Assembly: GCA_903827345.1 (NCBI GenBank)
Contig: CAIKID010000133.1
Coordinates: 1-9,831, forward strand
DNA from: an uncultured Actinomycetes bacterium
Lineage (GTDB): Bacteria > Actinomycetota > Actinomycetes > Nanopelagicales > Nanopelagicaceae
Direction: 5' to 3'
Length of the DNA stretch: 9,831 bases
A program made the translations under genes and the position numbers. The notes under the pieces were generated by a model that saw nothing but the letters and a program-made list of their open reading frames with translations, did not search any database and had not been told where the DNA came from. This document shows, one piece after another, positions 1 to 8,072 of the stretch. The stretch's first letter is position 1. Each line of letters begins with the position of its first letter.

Positions 1-32
1 ATTACTTTGCTCTCGGGGACTGCCAGGCGTGG

Positions 33-2075
33 TTAGTAATGCACTACGTTTTCTGCATAATCAAAAACAGATCTAAATGAATCACCAAAGTGCACACCGG
101 GCAAGGTGAACTCCTTTTGAAGAATCGATCCGTTAAACATCAGCAACATGCCGCTATCTTCATCGGCTTCGACGTACATCATCAGACTGCGGTTATCGAG
201 CTTGTCCCAATCGGATTGCGTCATTTCAAGACCATGGCGCGAGAACCAGGCCAAATCTTTACGAGAAGTATTGAGGTCGAGCTGGCCAGTAAAGAACATC
301 CGCGCAACCGGCATCAGATATTTCTTGCGCAGCTGAATTAAATTGATAGTTGTTTCCAACATATCGATCTGGTGCGCATCAAATTTCCAGTTCAGCGCCC
401 ATCCACCATTAAAGGCGGCCTCATCGCGCAGCTCTTCGCCCCGTTTGTGATCGGGGAGCGAATACGCATTATTTGAACCCATCTGAGTGCGGCCAACTTC
501 ATCGCCCATTGTGATCATCGGGATACCTGCAGATAGGAGCAGGCTGCACATCAAGGATTTCTTCAGGCGTTGGCGGATCTCATTAATGGTGAAATGGTTG
601 GTGACGCCTTCGACGCCAGCGTTCCAAGAATAATTGTTATCGCTGCCGTCACGGTTCTCTTCACCGTTGGCCTCATTGTGTTTGCTGGTATAGGTAACGA
701 CATCGTTAAGAGTAAATCCATCATGTGCAGTTAAGAAATTAATTGTTGATGTGGGGCCACGATATGCAAATGTGTCGTGCGACCCAGAAAGGCGCGTTGC
801 GAGTTCGCCTACTCCCGTAGGGGCGGCTCCTCCAGCTTCTGCTAGCCAGAATTTACGAAGCGCATCGCGATACTTGTCATTCCATTCGCGCCAAGGGTAG
901 GGGAAGAATCCAAGCGCATATCCGCGGGTATCCCACGGCTCAGCAATCAATTTACGTTCACGCAGGATCGGGTCGGCAACCATCGCAACGATCAGAGCCG
1001 AAATTCCATCGATCTCATCATGGCTGCGCGCCAAGGACGCCGCCAAATCGAAACGGAAACCATCAATCCCTATCTCTTCGCACCACCAGTGCAATGAGTC
1101 GATGATCATGCGAACGACATGCGGGCGACGCACATCAACGGTGTTGCCGCATCCCGTGAAATCATCATAGGAATCATCCGAGGAGCGGCGATAAAAGTTA
1201 CGCGAATCGATACCGCGGAAGGAAAGGGTCGGACCGTCTATTCCACCTTCTGCAGTGTGATTGTAAACAACGTCGAGTAGTACTTCGATACCCGCCTCGT
1301 GCAATTTAGCTACAGCTTCGCGCAACTCGGCGACGGGATTATCAGTAGCTGCGTAACTGTTGTGGGGGGCAGAAAAAGCAATAGCGTTGTAGCCCCAATG
1401 ATTAGCGCGACCACGAGCATGCACAGCAGGTTCAGTTATAAATTGGTGAATCGGCAGAAGCTCTAGCGCAGTGATCCCAAGTGTTTGCAGATAAGCAATG
1501 GTGCTGGGATGCCCGAGGGCTTTATAGGTTCCACGCTCTTCCTCGGGAATCTGATGATTGAACTCCGTCAACCCACGTACATGGGCCTCGTAGATGATGG
1601 TCTTAGACCAGCTTGTGATCGGGCGGGTGTCTTGAACTCGTCCTGCCTCAACTACAACAGAGTGTGGGACAAATTCCAAATTATCGCGAGTGTCCATAAC
1701 GTTGACATCGCCAGTACCCACTCCATCGGTCGAATGGTGCGAATAAATTTCGGGAACATAGTGCAATTCTCCAACAACGGTATGCGCGTTGGGATCCATC
1801 AATAATTTATTGGGATTAAAGCGCCACCCTTTTGTCGGATCCCATGGACCATACACGCGAAATCCATAGCGTTGCCCCGCGCGGATCCCTTGAAAATAGC
1901 CGTGATAGATCGGGCCATTGCGATCAACCAGATTATGACGAGTTTCAACGAAGGTGCCGTCAACCACATCAATGAGACAGAGCTCGACCTTTGTCGCAGA
2001 AGGTGCCCAGATAGCAAAGTTGGTGCCTTCGTGTGTGAGGTGAGAACCTAAGAATCTTTGATCGCCGCGAGCCAC
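33..2075 (-). CDS. glgX: glycogen debranching enzyme (isoamylase type, GlgX/TreX)
   Basis: This GH13_11 enzyme hydrolyses alpha-1,6 branch points of alpha-glucans. The 680-residue protein has a CBM48 module (about 8-100, with EGTNFAIWAPSATKVELCLID and RYGFRVYGPWDP). The catalytic barrel spans about 155-560 and a C-terminal domain reaches the end. Family blocks are IYEAHVRGLT (161-170), HWGYNAIAFSAP (226-237) and LLDVVYNHTAEG (266-277). Then come GIDGFRFDLAASL with nucleophile D343, LIAEPWDTRGY with acid/base E379, and NFLTAHDGFTLNDVVTY with D452. The start is taken as the GTG at 2075, because the frame is closed by the glgB TAA at 2108 and no other start codon lies between. The opening ARGDQRFLGSH is a diverged form of the usual PGxPxPLGAT. 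In actinobacteria the same family (TreX) feeds TreY/TreZ trehalose synthesis, so GlgX and TreX cannot be separated here. The 32 bases after its stop show no gene or terminator. Confidence 0.96.
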   Translation of the reverse strand: MARGDQRFLGSHLTHEGTNFAIWAPSATKVELCLIDVVDGTFVETRHNLVDRNGPIYHGYFQGIRAGQRYGFRVYGPWDPTKGWRFNPNKLLMDPNAHTVVGELHYVPEIYSHHSTDGVGTGDVNVMDTRDNLEFVPHSVVVEAGRVQDTRPITSWSKTIIYEAHVRGLTEFNHQIPEEERGTYKALGHPSTIAYLQTLGITALELLPIHQFITEPAVHARGRANHWGYNAIAFSAPHNSYAATDNPVAELREAVAKLHEAGIEVLLDVVYNHTAEGGIDGPTLSFRGIDSRNFYRRSSDDSYDDFTGCGNTVDVRRPHVVRMIIDSLHWWCEEIGIDGFRFDLAASLARSHDEIDGISALIVAMVADPILRERKLIAEPWDTRGYALGFFPYPWREWNDKYRDALRKFWLAEAGGAAPTGVGELATRLSGSHDTFAYRGPTSTINFLTAHDGFTLNDVVTYTSKHNEANGEENRDGSDNNYSWNAGVEGVTNHFTINEIRQRLKKSLMCSLLLSAGIPMITMGDEVGRTQMGSNNAYSLPDHKRGEELRDEAAFNGGWALNWKFDAHQIDMLETTINLIQLRKKYLMPVARMFFTGQLDLNTSRKDLAWFSRHGLEMTQSDWDKLDNRSLMMYVEADEDSGMLLMFNGSILQKEFTLPGVHFGDSFRSVFDYAENVVHY

Positions 2076-2105
2076 CGGGACACAATACCGTCTACGTAAG
2101 GTGCC
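2076..2105 (-). other. 30-nt glgB-glgX spacer without clear ribosome binding site
   Basis: The spacer reads from the glgB TAA to the GTG at 2075. I find no Shine-Dalgarno-like purine block at usual distance from the GTG; the nearest AAGG sits at the glgB stop, too far away. glgX may be poorly initiated, leaderless from an unseen promoter, or dependent on re-initiation. No hairpin is apparent. Confidence 0.4.
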
Positions 2106-3974
2106 TTATTTAGGCGATAGCCAGACCGTAGCTAGCGGAGGAATTGCCAAGATGGCATGGGTTGCAAAACCCTTATATTCGCCGCCAATTGTCTGAATTT
2201 CTAGCGGTGCAACGCCCGACCCACCGAAACTTAGATCATCGGTATTAAGCGCTAACTTCCAGGTGTGATCGCCCGGCAGCGGCAACTTATAGTGCAACTG
2301 AGGAACGGGTGAGAAATTCGTAACGCTCACAAGAGGTCGGCCATCATGGCCGAATCTGGCAAAGGCGACAACATTTGCTGCGCCATCATCAACAACAAGC
2401 CATTGAAAACCTGAAGGAGAAATATCGCGTTGCCACAATTCTGGAAGTTCTTTGTAAGTTCGGTTCAGCGCAGAGACGGTCTGTTGAATCTGCTTGTGCT
2501 CCTGATATTCGGTCAAATGCCAATCGAGAGATTGCGAAGCATCCCACTCTTGTGACTGCGCAAATTCGCAGCCCATGAAGAGCAACTTCTTTCCGGGATG
2601 GGCCCACATAAATCCGTAGAGCGCGCGCAAATTCGCCAGTTGTTGCCAGCGATCTCCTGGCATTTTTGCAATCATAGAACCCTTGCCATGCACCACTTCA
2701 TCGTGAGAAAAGGGAAGCAGATAATTTTCGGACCAGGCATAAAGAATTGCTTTGGTTATCTCGTTGTGGTGGTACATGCGATGAATAGGGTCTTCTTGGA
2801 TGTATTCCAAGGTGTCGTGCATCCAACCCATATTCCACTTGAAACCAAATCCCAGACCACCAGAGTCCGTTGAACGAGTAACTCCGGGCCAAGCCGTTGA
2901 CTCTTCAGCGATGATAATGCAGCCAGGAACTTCGCGATAACAGGTGGATGTAAGTTCTTGTAAGAACTTAACGGCGCCTAGGTTTTCGCGGCCCCCGTGT
3001 TCATTGGGAATCCATTCACCCTCTTCGCGCGAATAATCGAGATAGAGCATGGACGCCACGGCATCGACACGGATTCCGTCGATATGAAATTCCTGCAACC
3101 AGTACAAGGCGCTAGCAACTAAGAAGTTGCGGACTTCATTGCGGTTGTAATTAAAGATTAAGGTGCCCCAGTCAGGATGTTCTCCTTGGCGGGGATCGGC
3201 ATGTTCGTATAAAGCACTTCCATCAAATTTAGCTAGCGCCCATTGATCTTTGGGAAAGTGAGCTGGAACCCAATCCATGATCACACCGATGTCGGCTTGA
3301 TGTAAGGCATCGATTAAATAACGTAACTCATCGGGTGAGCCGAATCGGGATGAAGGAGCGAAGAAGGAAGTGACTTGGTAGCCCCATGAGGGTCCATAGG
3401 GATGTTCGCAGAGCGGTAAGAACTCAACGTGGGTGAAGCCCAACTCTTTAACATAAGAAACTAATTCGGTCGCCAAGTCGCGATAAGAGAGCCCGGGTTT
3501 CCAAGAGCCGATGTGAACTTCGTAAACGGATAACGCCTCTTCCCAAGGCTTTGCATGTTCGCGTTTGGCGAGCCATTGCGCATCGCGGAATTCATAACTG
3601 CTCTCTGTGACGACCGAGGCCGTATGAGGAGGGTGTTCTGTAGCGCGCGCCATCGGATCGGCATGGTCAACCCAATTGCCGCCGGCGCCCAAGATGGAAT
3701 ATTTGTAAGGGGTATCGACTCCAACACCTGGCATGAAAAGTTCCCAAATGCCGCTAGAGCCGAGAGAGACCATCGGATTGGAATTCTTATCCCAGTAATT
3801 GAAAGCTCCCATTAAGGCTACTGATCGCGCATTAGGCGCCCAGACCGCGAAGTTGGTGCCGAGTAAATTGCCAGCAGCATCGCGCCGTACTTGTGAGCCG
3901 AGCACTTTCCAGAGCTCTTCATGACGGCCTTCGCTGATCAGATAGATATCGAGTTCGCCTATTCCAGTACTCAT
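2106..3974 (-). CDS. glgB: 1,4-alpha-glucan branching enzyme
   Basis: GlgB (GH13_9) cuts alpha-1,4 chains and re-attaches them by alpha-1,6 bonds, branching the glucan that GlgE extends. The 622-residue protein opens with a short GELDIYLISEGRHEELWKVLG segment. A CBM48 module follows (about 35-122, with GTNFAVWAPNARSVALMG), then the catalytic barrel (about 148-510) and a C-terminal beta domain (about 525-622). Active-site motifs are DWVPAHFP (234-241), GIRVDAVASMLYLDYSR with nucleophile D304, IIIAEEST with acid/base E357, and LPFSHDEVVHGKGS with D425. The start is the ATG overlapping the glgE stop. The protein lacks the additional N-terminal domain (N1, roughly 100 residues) present in E. coli and Mycobacterium GlgB (about 730 residues), but all catalytic blocks are complete, so it should be active. 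Its TAA is followed by 30 nt and then glgX. Confidence 0.97.
   Translation of the reverse strand: MSTGIGELDIYLISEGRHEELWKVLGSQVRRDAAGNLLGTNFAVWAPNARSVALMGAFNYWDKNSNPMVSLGSSGIWELFMPGVGVDTPYKYSILGAGGNWVDHADPMARATEHPPHTASVVTESSYEFRDAQWLAKREHAKPWEEALSVYEVHIGSWKPGLSYRDLATELVSYVKELGFTHVEFLPLCEHPYGPSWGYQVTSFFAPSSRFGSPDELRYLIDALHQADIGVIMDWVPAHFPKDQWALAKFDGSALYEHADPRQGEHPDWGTLIFNYNRNEVRNFLVASALYWLQEFHIDGIRVDAVASMLYLDYSREEGEWIPNEHGGRENLGAVKFLQELTSTCYREVPGCIIIAEESTAWPGVTRSTDSGGLGFGFKWNMGWMHDTLEYIQEDPIHRMYHHNEITKAILYAWSENYLLPFSHDEVVHGKGSMIAKMPGDRWQQLANLRALYGFMWAHPGKKLLFMGCEFAQSQEWDASQSLDWHLTEYQEHKQIQQTVSALNRTYKELPELWQRDISPSGFQWLVVDDGAANVVAFARFGHDGRPLVSVTNFSPVPQLHYKLPLPGDHTWKLALNTDDLSFGGSGVAPLEIQTIGGEYKGFATHAILAIPPLATVWLSPK
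3971..3974 (-). promoter_or_regulatory. ATGA overlap coupling glgE stop to glgB start
   Basis: On the minus strand ATGA contains the glgB ATG (3974-3972) and the glgE TGA (3973-3971). A modest purine stretch (GAAAG) lies about 10 nt upstream. Such 4-nt overlaps usually indicate translational coupling, which would keep the elongating and branching enzymes at linked levels. The overlap is seen; coupling is inferred. Confidence 0.65.
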
Positions 3975-5686
3975 AAGGTCACTTTCAGGATATAGCCAAC
4001 TGGAGTTCCAGGAGATGCTGGATCAATCCGTACCCAGGTATGGGGCGTGTACTCGAAGGCATGGCCGGTGACCAAATCTTCCGCATTAAAGGAACCCTCT
4101 GCTATCCCTAAGTCGAAGAAGTTCCAATGCACGATTGTTTCTTGCGCCTGAATCGGATCCAAATTAACAATCACCACAATGAGATTGCTGCCTTCGCGCT
4201 TGGAGTACGCGATGATCTTCTCGGAATCAGTCGGATGAAAGCGTAAGTTGCGCAGTCGCTGGAGCGCCTTGTTTTCGCGACGAATGGAGTTGAGCAGTGC
4301 GACAAATGGCGCGAGCGTTGGCTTGCTCCAATCGCGGATCTTGATCTCGTACTTTTCGGAGTCGAGATATTCCTCTGCCCCTTCGCGGATTGGAAGATGT
4401 TCGTATAACTCATACCCGGCATACATTCCCCACGATGGGCTCAGTGTTGCCGCGAGAAGTGCGCGCATCGCAAAGATAGAAGGAGCGCCGCTCTGTAGGT
4501 GAAATGGCAAGATATCTGGAGTATTAACCCAGAAGTTAGGACGGAAGAAAGCGCTCGTCTCTTGAGCTACTTCACTCGCGTATGCTGTTAATTCATGCTT
4601 GGTGGTGCGCCAGGTGAAGTATGTATAAGACTGTTGAAATCCCGCCTTGCCGAGCGCGTGCATCATTGCGGGGCGAGTAAAAGCTTCGGACAAGAAGACA
4701 ACGTCAGGGTATTCGCGATTAATACGGCTAATCAACTCATGCCAGAACTGCACCGGCTTGGTATGTGGATTATCCACGCGAAATATCTTGACGCCCTTGG
4801 AAATCCAGAGTTTTAATACCCGATAAGACTCATCGAGCATTCCCGGAAAATCTTTATCGAAATTGATTGGATAAATATCTTGATATTTCTTGGGAGGATT
4901 TTCGGCATATGCGATCGTGCCATCGGGACGAATTGTGAACCATTCGCGATGCGCGATGGCCCAAGGATGATCAGGAGAACATTGCAAGGCAAAGTCCAGC
5001 GCAACTTCGATATGCAATTTTTCGGCAGCTTTTACGAAATGCTCGAAATCTTTCATCGTTCCGAGATCAGGGTTGATGCTGTCATGGCCACCGTCAGCAT
5101 TTCCGATCGCCCAAGGAACTCCGGGATCAGTCGCCGTCGGAGTCAGAGTGTTATTACGCCCCTTGCGAAAGGAGTAACCGATCGGATGAATCGGAGGGAG
5201 ATAGAGCACATCGAAATTCATCGCAGCTACTCGTTGCAAAGATTTTTCGGCGCTCTTAAATGTTCCGCTGTTGATCGTGCCATCTTTATTAAGGGTGGCG
5301 CCTTCGCTGCGCGGAAAGAATTCATACCAGGCGCCGATCAATGCGCGGTCTGGCTCGGCATATATCGGGGTGAGCGCAGATTGTGACGAGAGCAATCGAT
5401 CTTCGCTCAGAGCTTCGATATAAAAGTGCCAGATGCCTACAGATGTAGGTATCAACTCAGCTTCATAACGGTCAGTTCCAGGCCAATATTCGCGCATAGC
5501 AACACGGTTGGCCTCAACGCCGAGCGGATTAACAAGAACGGCTTCAACGATCAGTCCATCATGACCTTCTCGCACGACCGTGGCCCGCACATTAATCGCC
5601 TCATCAGCAATCGCTTTTACCGGAACTAGCTCCTCGCCAAATTGCACGCGAGGAGAGAGATCAAAAATGGGAAAGCGATTTTCCAT
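3971..5686 (-). CDS. glgE: alpha-1,4-glucan:maltose-1-phosphate maltosyltransferase
   Basis: GlgE (GH13_3) transfers maltosyl units from maltose 1-phosphate to the non-reducing end of alpha-1,4-glucans in the cytoplasm. An N-terminal beta-sandwich domain covers about residues 8-110. It is followed by the signature GAWYEFFPRSEGA (118-130), LPPIHPIGYSFRKGRNN (163-179), GGHDSINPDLGT (199-210) and DFALQCSPDHPW (231-242). The nucleophile is D305 in FRVDNPHTKP, the acid/base E334 in FLSEAFTRP, and D391 in NTPDILP is the third acidic residue. A C-terminal beta domain follows from about 475. At 571 residues it is clearly shorter than characterised GlgE proteins (about 660-700). The missing part appears to be the helical segment between the N-terminal sandwich and the WYEFFPRSEG motif. 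The ATG at 5686 lies 9 nt after the aldehyde dehydrogenase stop, and the TGA stop overlaps the glgB ATG. No source of maltose 1-phosphate is encoded nearby. Confidence 0.96.
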   Translation of the reverse strand: MENRFPIFDLSPRVQFGEELVPVKAIADEAINVRATVVREGHDGLIVEAVLVNPLGVEANRVAMREYWPGTDRYEAELIPTSVGIWHFYIEALSEDRLLSSQSALTPIYAEPDRALIGAWYEFFPRSEGATLNKDGTINSGTFKSAEKSLQRVAAMNFDVLYLPPIHPIGYSFRKGRNNTLTPTATDPGVPWAIGNADGGHDSINPDLGTMKDFEHFVKAAEKLHIEVALDFALQCSPDHPWAIAHREWFTIRPDGTIAYAENPPKKYQDIYPINFDKDFPGMLDESYRVLKLWISKGVKIFRVDNPHTKPVQFWHELISRINREYPDVVFLSEAFTRPAMMHALGKAGFQQSYTYFTWRTTKHELTAYASEVAQETSAFFRPNFWVNTPDILPFHLQSGAPSIFAMRALLAATLSPSWGMYAGYELYEHLPIREGAEEYLDSEKYEIKIRDWSKPTLAPFVALLNSIRRENKALQRLRNLRFHPTDSEKIIAYSKREGSNLIVVIVNLDPIQAQETIVHWNFFDLGIAEGSFNAEDLVTGHAFEYTPHTWVRIDPASPGTPVGYILKVTL

Positions 5687-5695
5687 GCCGAAACC

Positions 5696-7123
5696 CTACC
5701 CGTTGATGTTGGTCATCACGTGCTTGATGCGGGTGTAATCCTCGAAGCCGTAGGACGATAGGTCTTTTCCGTAACCTGAATGTTTAAAACCACCATGTGG
5801 CATCTCAGAGACGAATGGGATGTGGGTATTAATCCAGACGACACCGAAATCCAAGGCCTTGGACATTCTCATGGCACGACCGTGGTTGGCAGTCCACACG
5901 CTAGATGCCAAGCCATATGGCACTCCATTGGCGAACCGCACCGCTTCGGCCTCATCGCTAAATTTCTGAACGGTAATAACTGGACCAAAGATCTCACTCT
6001 GTGCCAATTCATCATCTTGCTGCACGCCAGCAATAACGGTAGGAGTGAAGAAGTATCCCGGGCGATCGACCGTCTTACCACCAGCAACAATCTCGGCATG
6101 CTTAGGGGTGCGTTCGATAAATCCCTGCACGCGCGCCAATTGATTGGCGTTGTTGAGGGGACCATAAAGAACATCTTCTGTTGGCCCACCGGTCTTCACT
6201 ACATTGGTTGCCTGATCTGCAAGGAGCGCAACAAACTTCTCGTAGACCTTGGCTTCGACCAATACGCGGGTAGCTGCAGTGCAATCCTGGCCGGCGTTGA
6301 AATATCCGCCGATAGCGATCGCTTCTGCAGCGGCTTGAAGGTCAGCATCTGCGAAGATGACGACAGGAGCTTTGCCACCGAGTTCTAGGTGAACCCGCTT
6401 CAAATCACTACTTGCAGATTTCGCAACTTCCATTCCCGCGCGAACTGAACCGGTGATGGAAACCATCGCAGGGATCTTATGTTCTACCAACAGGCGCCCA
6501 GTATCGCGATCACCAGTAATTACATTGAAGACACCGGCAGGTAAGAATTCTGACATGATCTCGGCCATAAGAATGGTTGAAGCTGGAGTCGTATCACTTG
6601 GCTTTAGAACAACGGTGTTACCAGCAGCAATAGCAGGAGCCCATTTCCAGACCGCCATCATCAAAGGATAATTCCAAGGGGTTACTTGAGCGCAAACGCC
6701 GATTGGTTCGCGACGAATGAAAGAAGTCATTCCGCGCATATATTCACCGGCAGATTTACCTTCGAGGTGGCGCGCAGCGCCTGCAAAGAAACGAATCTGG
6801 TCCATCATCGGAGGCATCTCTTCAGACATCGTTATACCGATGGGCTTGCCGGTGTTCTCAGATTCAACAGCGACCAATTCATCTGTGCGAGATTCCAGGG
6901 CGTCGGCAATCTTAAGAAGGGCGCGTTGGCGCTCTGACGGCGTAGTTTCGCGCCACTCTACAAAAGCCGCAGCGGCGACGTTGAGCGCGTGATCGACATC
7001 AGCTGCGTCAGATAACTGCGCAGTGGCGTAAGCCGATCCAGTTGAAGGATTGATGATTTCGGTGGTTGCGCCTGACTTCGATGAAGTTGATGAGCCGGCG
7101 ACAAAGTTATTGAGGCTTTTCAT
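5696..7123 (-). CDS. NAD(P)-dependent aldehyde dehydrogenase, gamma-aminobutyraldehyde dehydrogenase type
   Basis: This is a complete 475-residue ALDH-superfamily enzyme oxidising an aldehyde to a carboxylate. The catalytic set is intact: N151 in VTPWNYPLMMAVWKWAPA, K174 in VVLKPSD, E247 in HLELGGKAPVV, the nucleophile C281 in FNAGQDCTAATR, and the cofactor-contacting EIFGPV at 377-382. The start is the ATG at 7123, giving the family-like opening MKSLNNFVAG. Length and sequence style match the PatD/YdcW (Prr) gamma-aminobutyraldehyde dehydrogenases, which make GABA from the putrescine breakdown product 4-aminobutanal. Betaine-aldehyde or other amino-aldehyde dehydrogenases are close alternatives. 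The usual polyamine partners (putrescine transaminase or oxidase, polyamine ABC transporter, GABA transaminase) are absent from the window. Instead glgE begins 9 nt after its TAG, so it heads an alpha-glucan operon, a link I cannot explain from pathway logic. Confidence 0.9.
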   Translation of the reverse strand: MKSLNNFVAGSSTSSKSGATTEIINPSTGSAYATAQLSDAADVDHALNVAAAAFVEWRETTPSERQRALLKIADALESRTDELVAVESENTGKPIGITMSEEMPPMMDQIRFFAGAARHLEGKSAGEYMRGMTSFIRREPIGVCAQVTPWNYPLMMAVWKWAPAIAAGNTVVLKPSDTTPASTILMAEIMSEFLPAGVFNVITGDRDTGRLLVEHKIPAMVSITGSVRAGMEVAKSASSDLKRVHLELGGKAPVVIFADADLQAAAEAIAIGGYFNAGQDCTAATRVLVEAKVYEKFVALLADQATNVVKTGGPTEDVLYGPLNNANQLARVQGFIERTPKHAEIVAGGKTVDRPGYFFTPTVIAGVQQDDELAQSEIFGPVITVQKFSDEAEAVRFANGVPYGLASSVWTANHGRAMRMSKALDFGVVWINTHIPFVSEMPHGGFKHSGYGKDLSSYGFEDYTRIKHVMTNING

Positions 7124-7190
7124 ACCCCCACTCTAGACCCGACGTAAACGAACTCCCAATAGGTAAATCTGGTACCCAAAGATGAAAAAC
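7124..7190 (-). promoter_or_regulatory. 67-nt intergenic gap; likeliest site of a promoter for the aldehyde dehydrogenase-glg operon
   Basis: This is the longest non-coding stretch in the window. It separates the psu kinase stop (TAG at 7193-7191) from the aldehyde dehydrogenase ATG. Reading on the minus strand I see no strong -35/-10 pair and no terminator hairpin with a T-run after it. A G-rich GAGTGGGGG just before the ATG may serve as the ribosome binding site, though its spacing is short. The promoter role is inferred from gap size alone; read-through from the psu genes is equally possible. Confidence 0.25.
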
Positions 7191-8072
7191 CTAACTCTTG
7201 GGTCTAGCACCACGAATCGCTACACACTTAGCTGCTAGTGCAGCGCCATTGTTGAGTGCATCGACCAGTTCGCCGCCATTTGCCCACACCAGAATAAATC
7301 CGGCGGCAAAGGCATCACCGGCACCCGTCGTATCTACAACAACTGCTTCAATCGCCGATATCTGCACCACACTTGACCCGCGGGCCTGGGCCAGTGCGCC
7401 GTTACCACCGCGCTTGATCACAACCAATGGCGTGCTCTTCAATAACTCGGCCGCTGCCTCAATTGGATTCTTTTTGCCACTTAAGAAATGCGCCTCTTCT
7501 TCATTAAGAATCACGACATCGACAAGTTCGAGCCATCCGCGCACCTGAATAAGTCCTACTTCTAAGAGGACCCCCACGGTTGATGGATCAAAAATCACCG
7601 GCAGGCCCCGCTCTTTCACGCTACGCAGAATGTCGAGAGCTCCCTCGCGAGACTTTGGATTCACCAGCGGATAACCCGAGAGATAAACAGCGGTGATTTC
7701 ATCGAGTGGAGGTAAATCGGCCAAACTCAACCCGGAGTTGGCTCCAGAATCAGGGAACATAGTTCTTTCACCGAGTGCATCGACCAAGACAATAACTACT
7801 CCAGTATTCACATCAGGAATAATGGTCTGGGAATGTTCGACTCCATATTTGTCGAGTTCGGCTAAGACGGTTTGGCCCGCTGCATCATCGCCTACTCGCG
7901 CAATTAAATAGGCAGGAGTTCCGCTGACAGATAGCCAGGAAGCAACATTCGCAGCTGCTCCACCGCCTTGGGTCGAGATCGTGGCTCGAGTTTCCACGCC
8001 CGGCAATATAGAAGAACCAATCACGGCACTGACATCGAGCATGATGTCACCGACGCATAAGACCTTTGTCAT
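7191..8072 (-). CDS. psuK: PfkB/ribokinase-family sugar or nucleoside kinase, probably pseudouridine kinase
   Basis: This 293-residue PfkB-family kinase has the N-terminal VGDIMLD motif (residues 7-13). The glycine-rich substrate-binding motif GGGAAANVASWLS is at 36-48. The ATP/anion-hole signature DTTGAGDAFAAGF is at 247-259, with D253 the expected catalytic base. The PfkB fold alone does not fix the substrate. The assignment as pseudouridine kinase (pseudouridine to pseudouridine 5'-phosphate) rests on its position: the ATG at 8072 follows the psuG TAA with no intervening base, and PsuG needs exactly this kinase's product. Only a weak purine run (AGAAAAAG) precedes the start. It is shorter than E. 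coli PsuK (about 313), mostly because it lacks an N-terminal extension. A ribokinase- or ketogluconokinase-like enzyme is the main alternative. Confidence 0.85.
   Translation of the reverse strand: MTKVLCVGDIMLDVSAVIGSSILPGVETRATISTQGGGAAANVASWLSVSGTPAYLIARVGDDAAGQTVLAELDKYGVEHSQTIIPDVNTGVVIVLVDALGERTMFPDSGANSGLSLADLPPLDEITAVYLSGYPLVNPKSREGALDILRSVKERGLPVIFDPSTVGVLLEVGLIQVRGWLELVDVVILNEEEAHFLSGKKNPIEAAAELLKSTPLVVIKRGGNGALAQARGSSVVQISAIEAVVVDTTGAGDAFAAGFILVWANGGELVDALNNGAALAAKCVAIRGARPKS

Noticed and set aside
1..32. Possible terminator or next gene after glgX
   Set aside because: The 32 bases show no self-complementary stem, no T-run in the transcribed direction and no start codon with a ribosome binding site; too short to judge.
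4880..5386. 168-codon plus-strand open frame opposite glgE
   Set aside because: It is antisense to conserved GlgE active-site blocks and its translation resembles no family; chance open frame.
5436..5449. Perfect 6-bp inverted repeat CCTACA-GA-TGTAGG near the GlgE domain gap
   Set aside because: The loop of 2 nt is too short for a stable hairpin, it sits in coding sequence, and there is no matching second copy to suggest a deletion scar.
5780..6388. 202-codon plus-strand open frame opposite the aldehyde dehydrogenase
   Set aside because: It lies wholly antisense to a gene with a complete catalytic motif set, and its translation shows no recognisable domain or low-level protein-like pattern. 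It is best explained as a chance antisense open frame.
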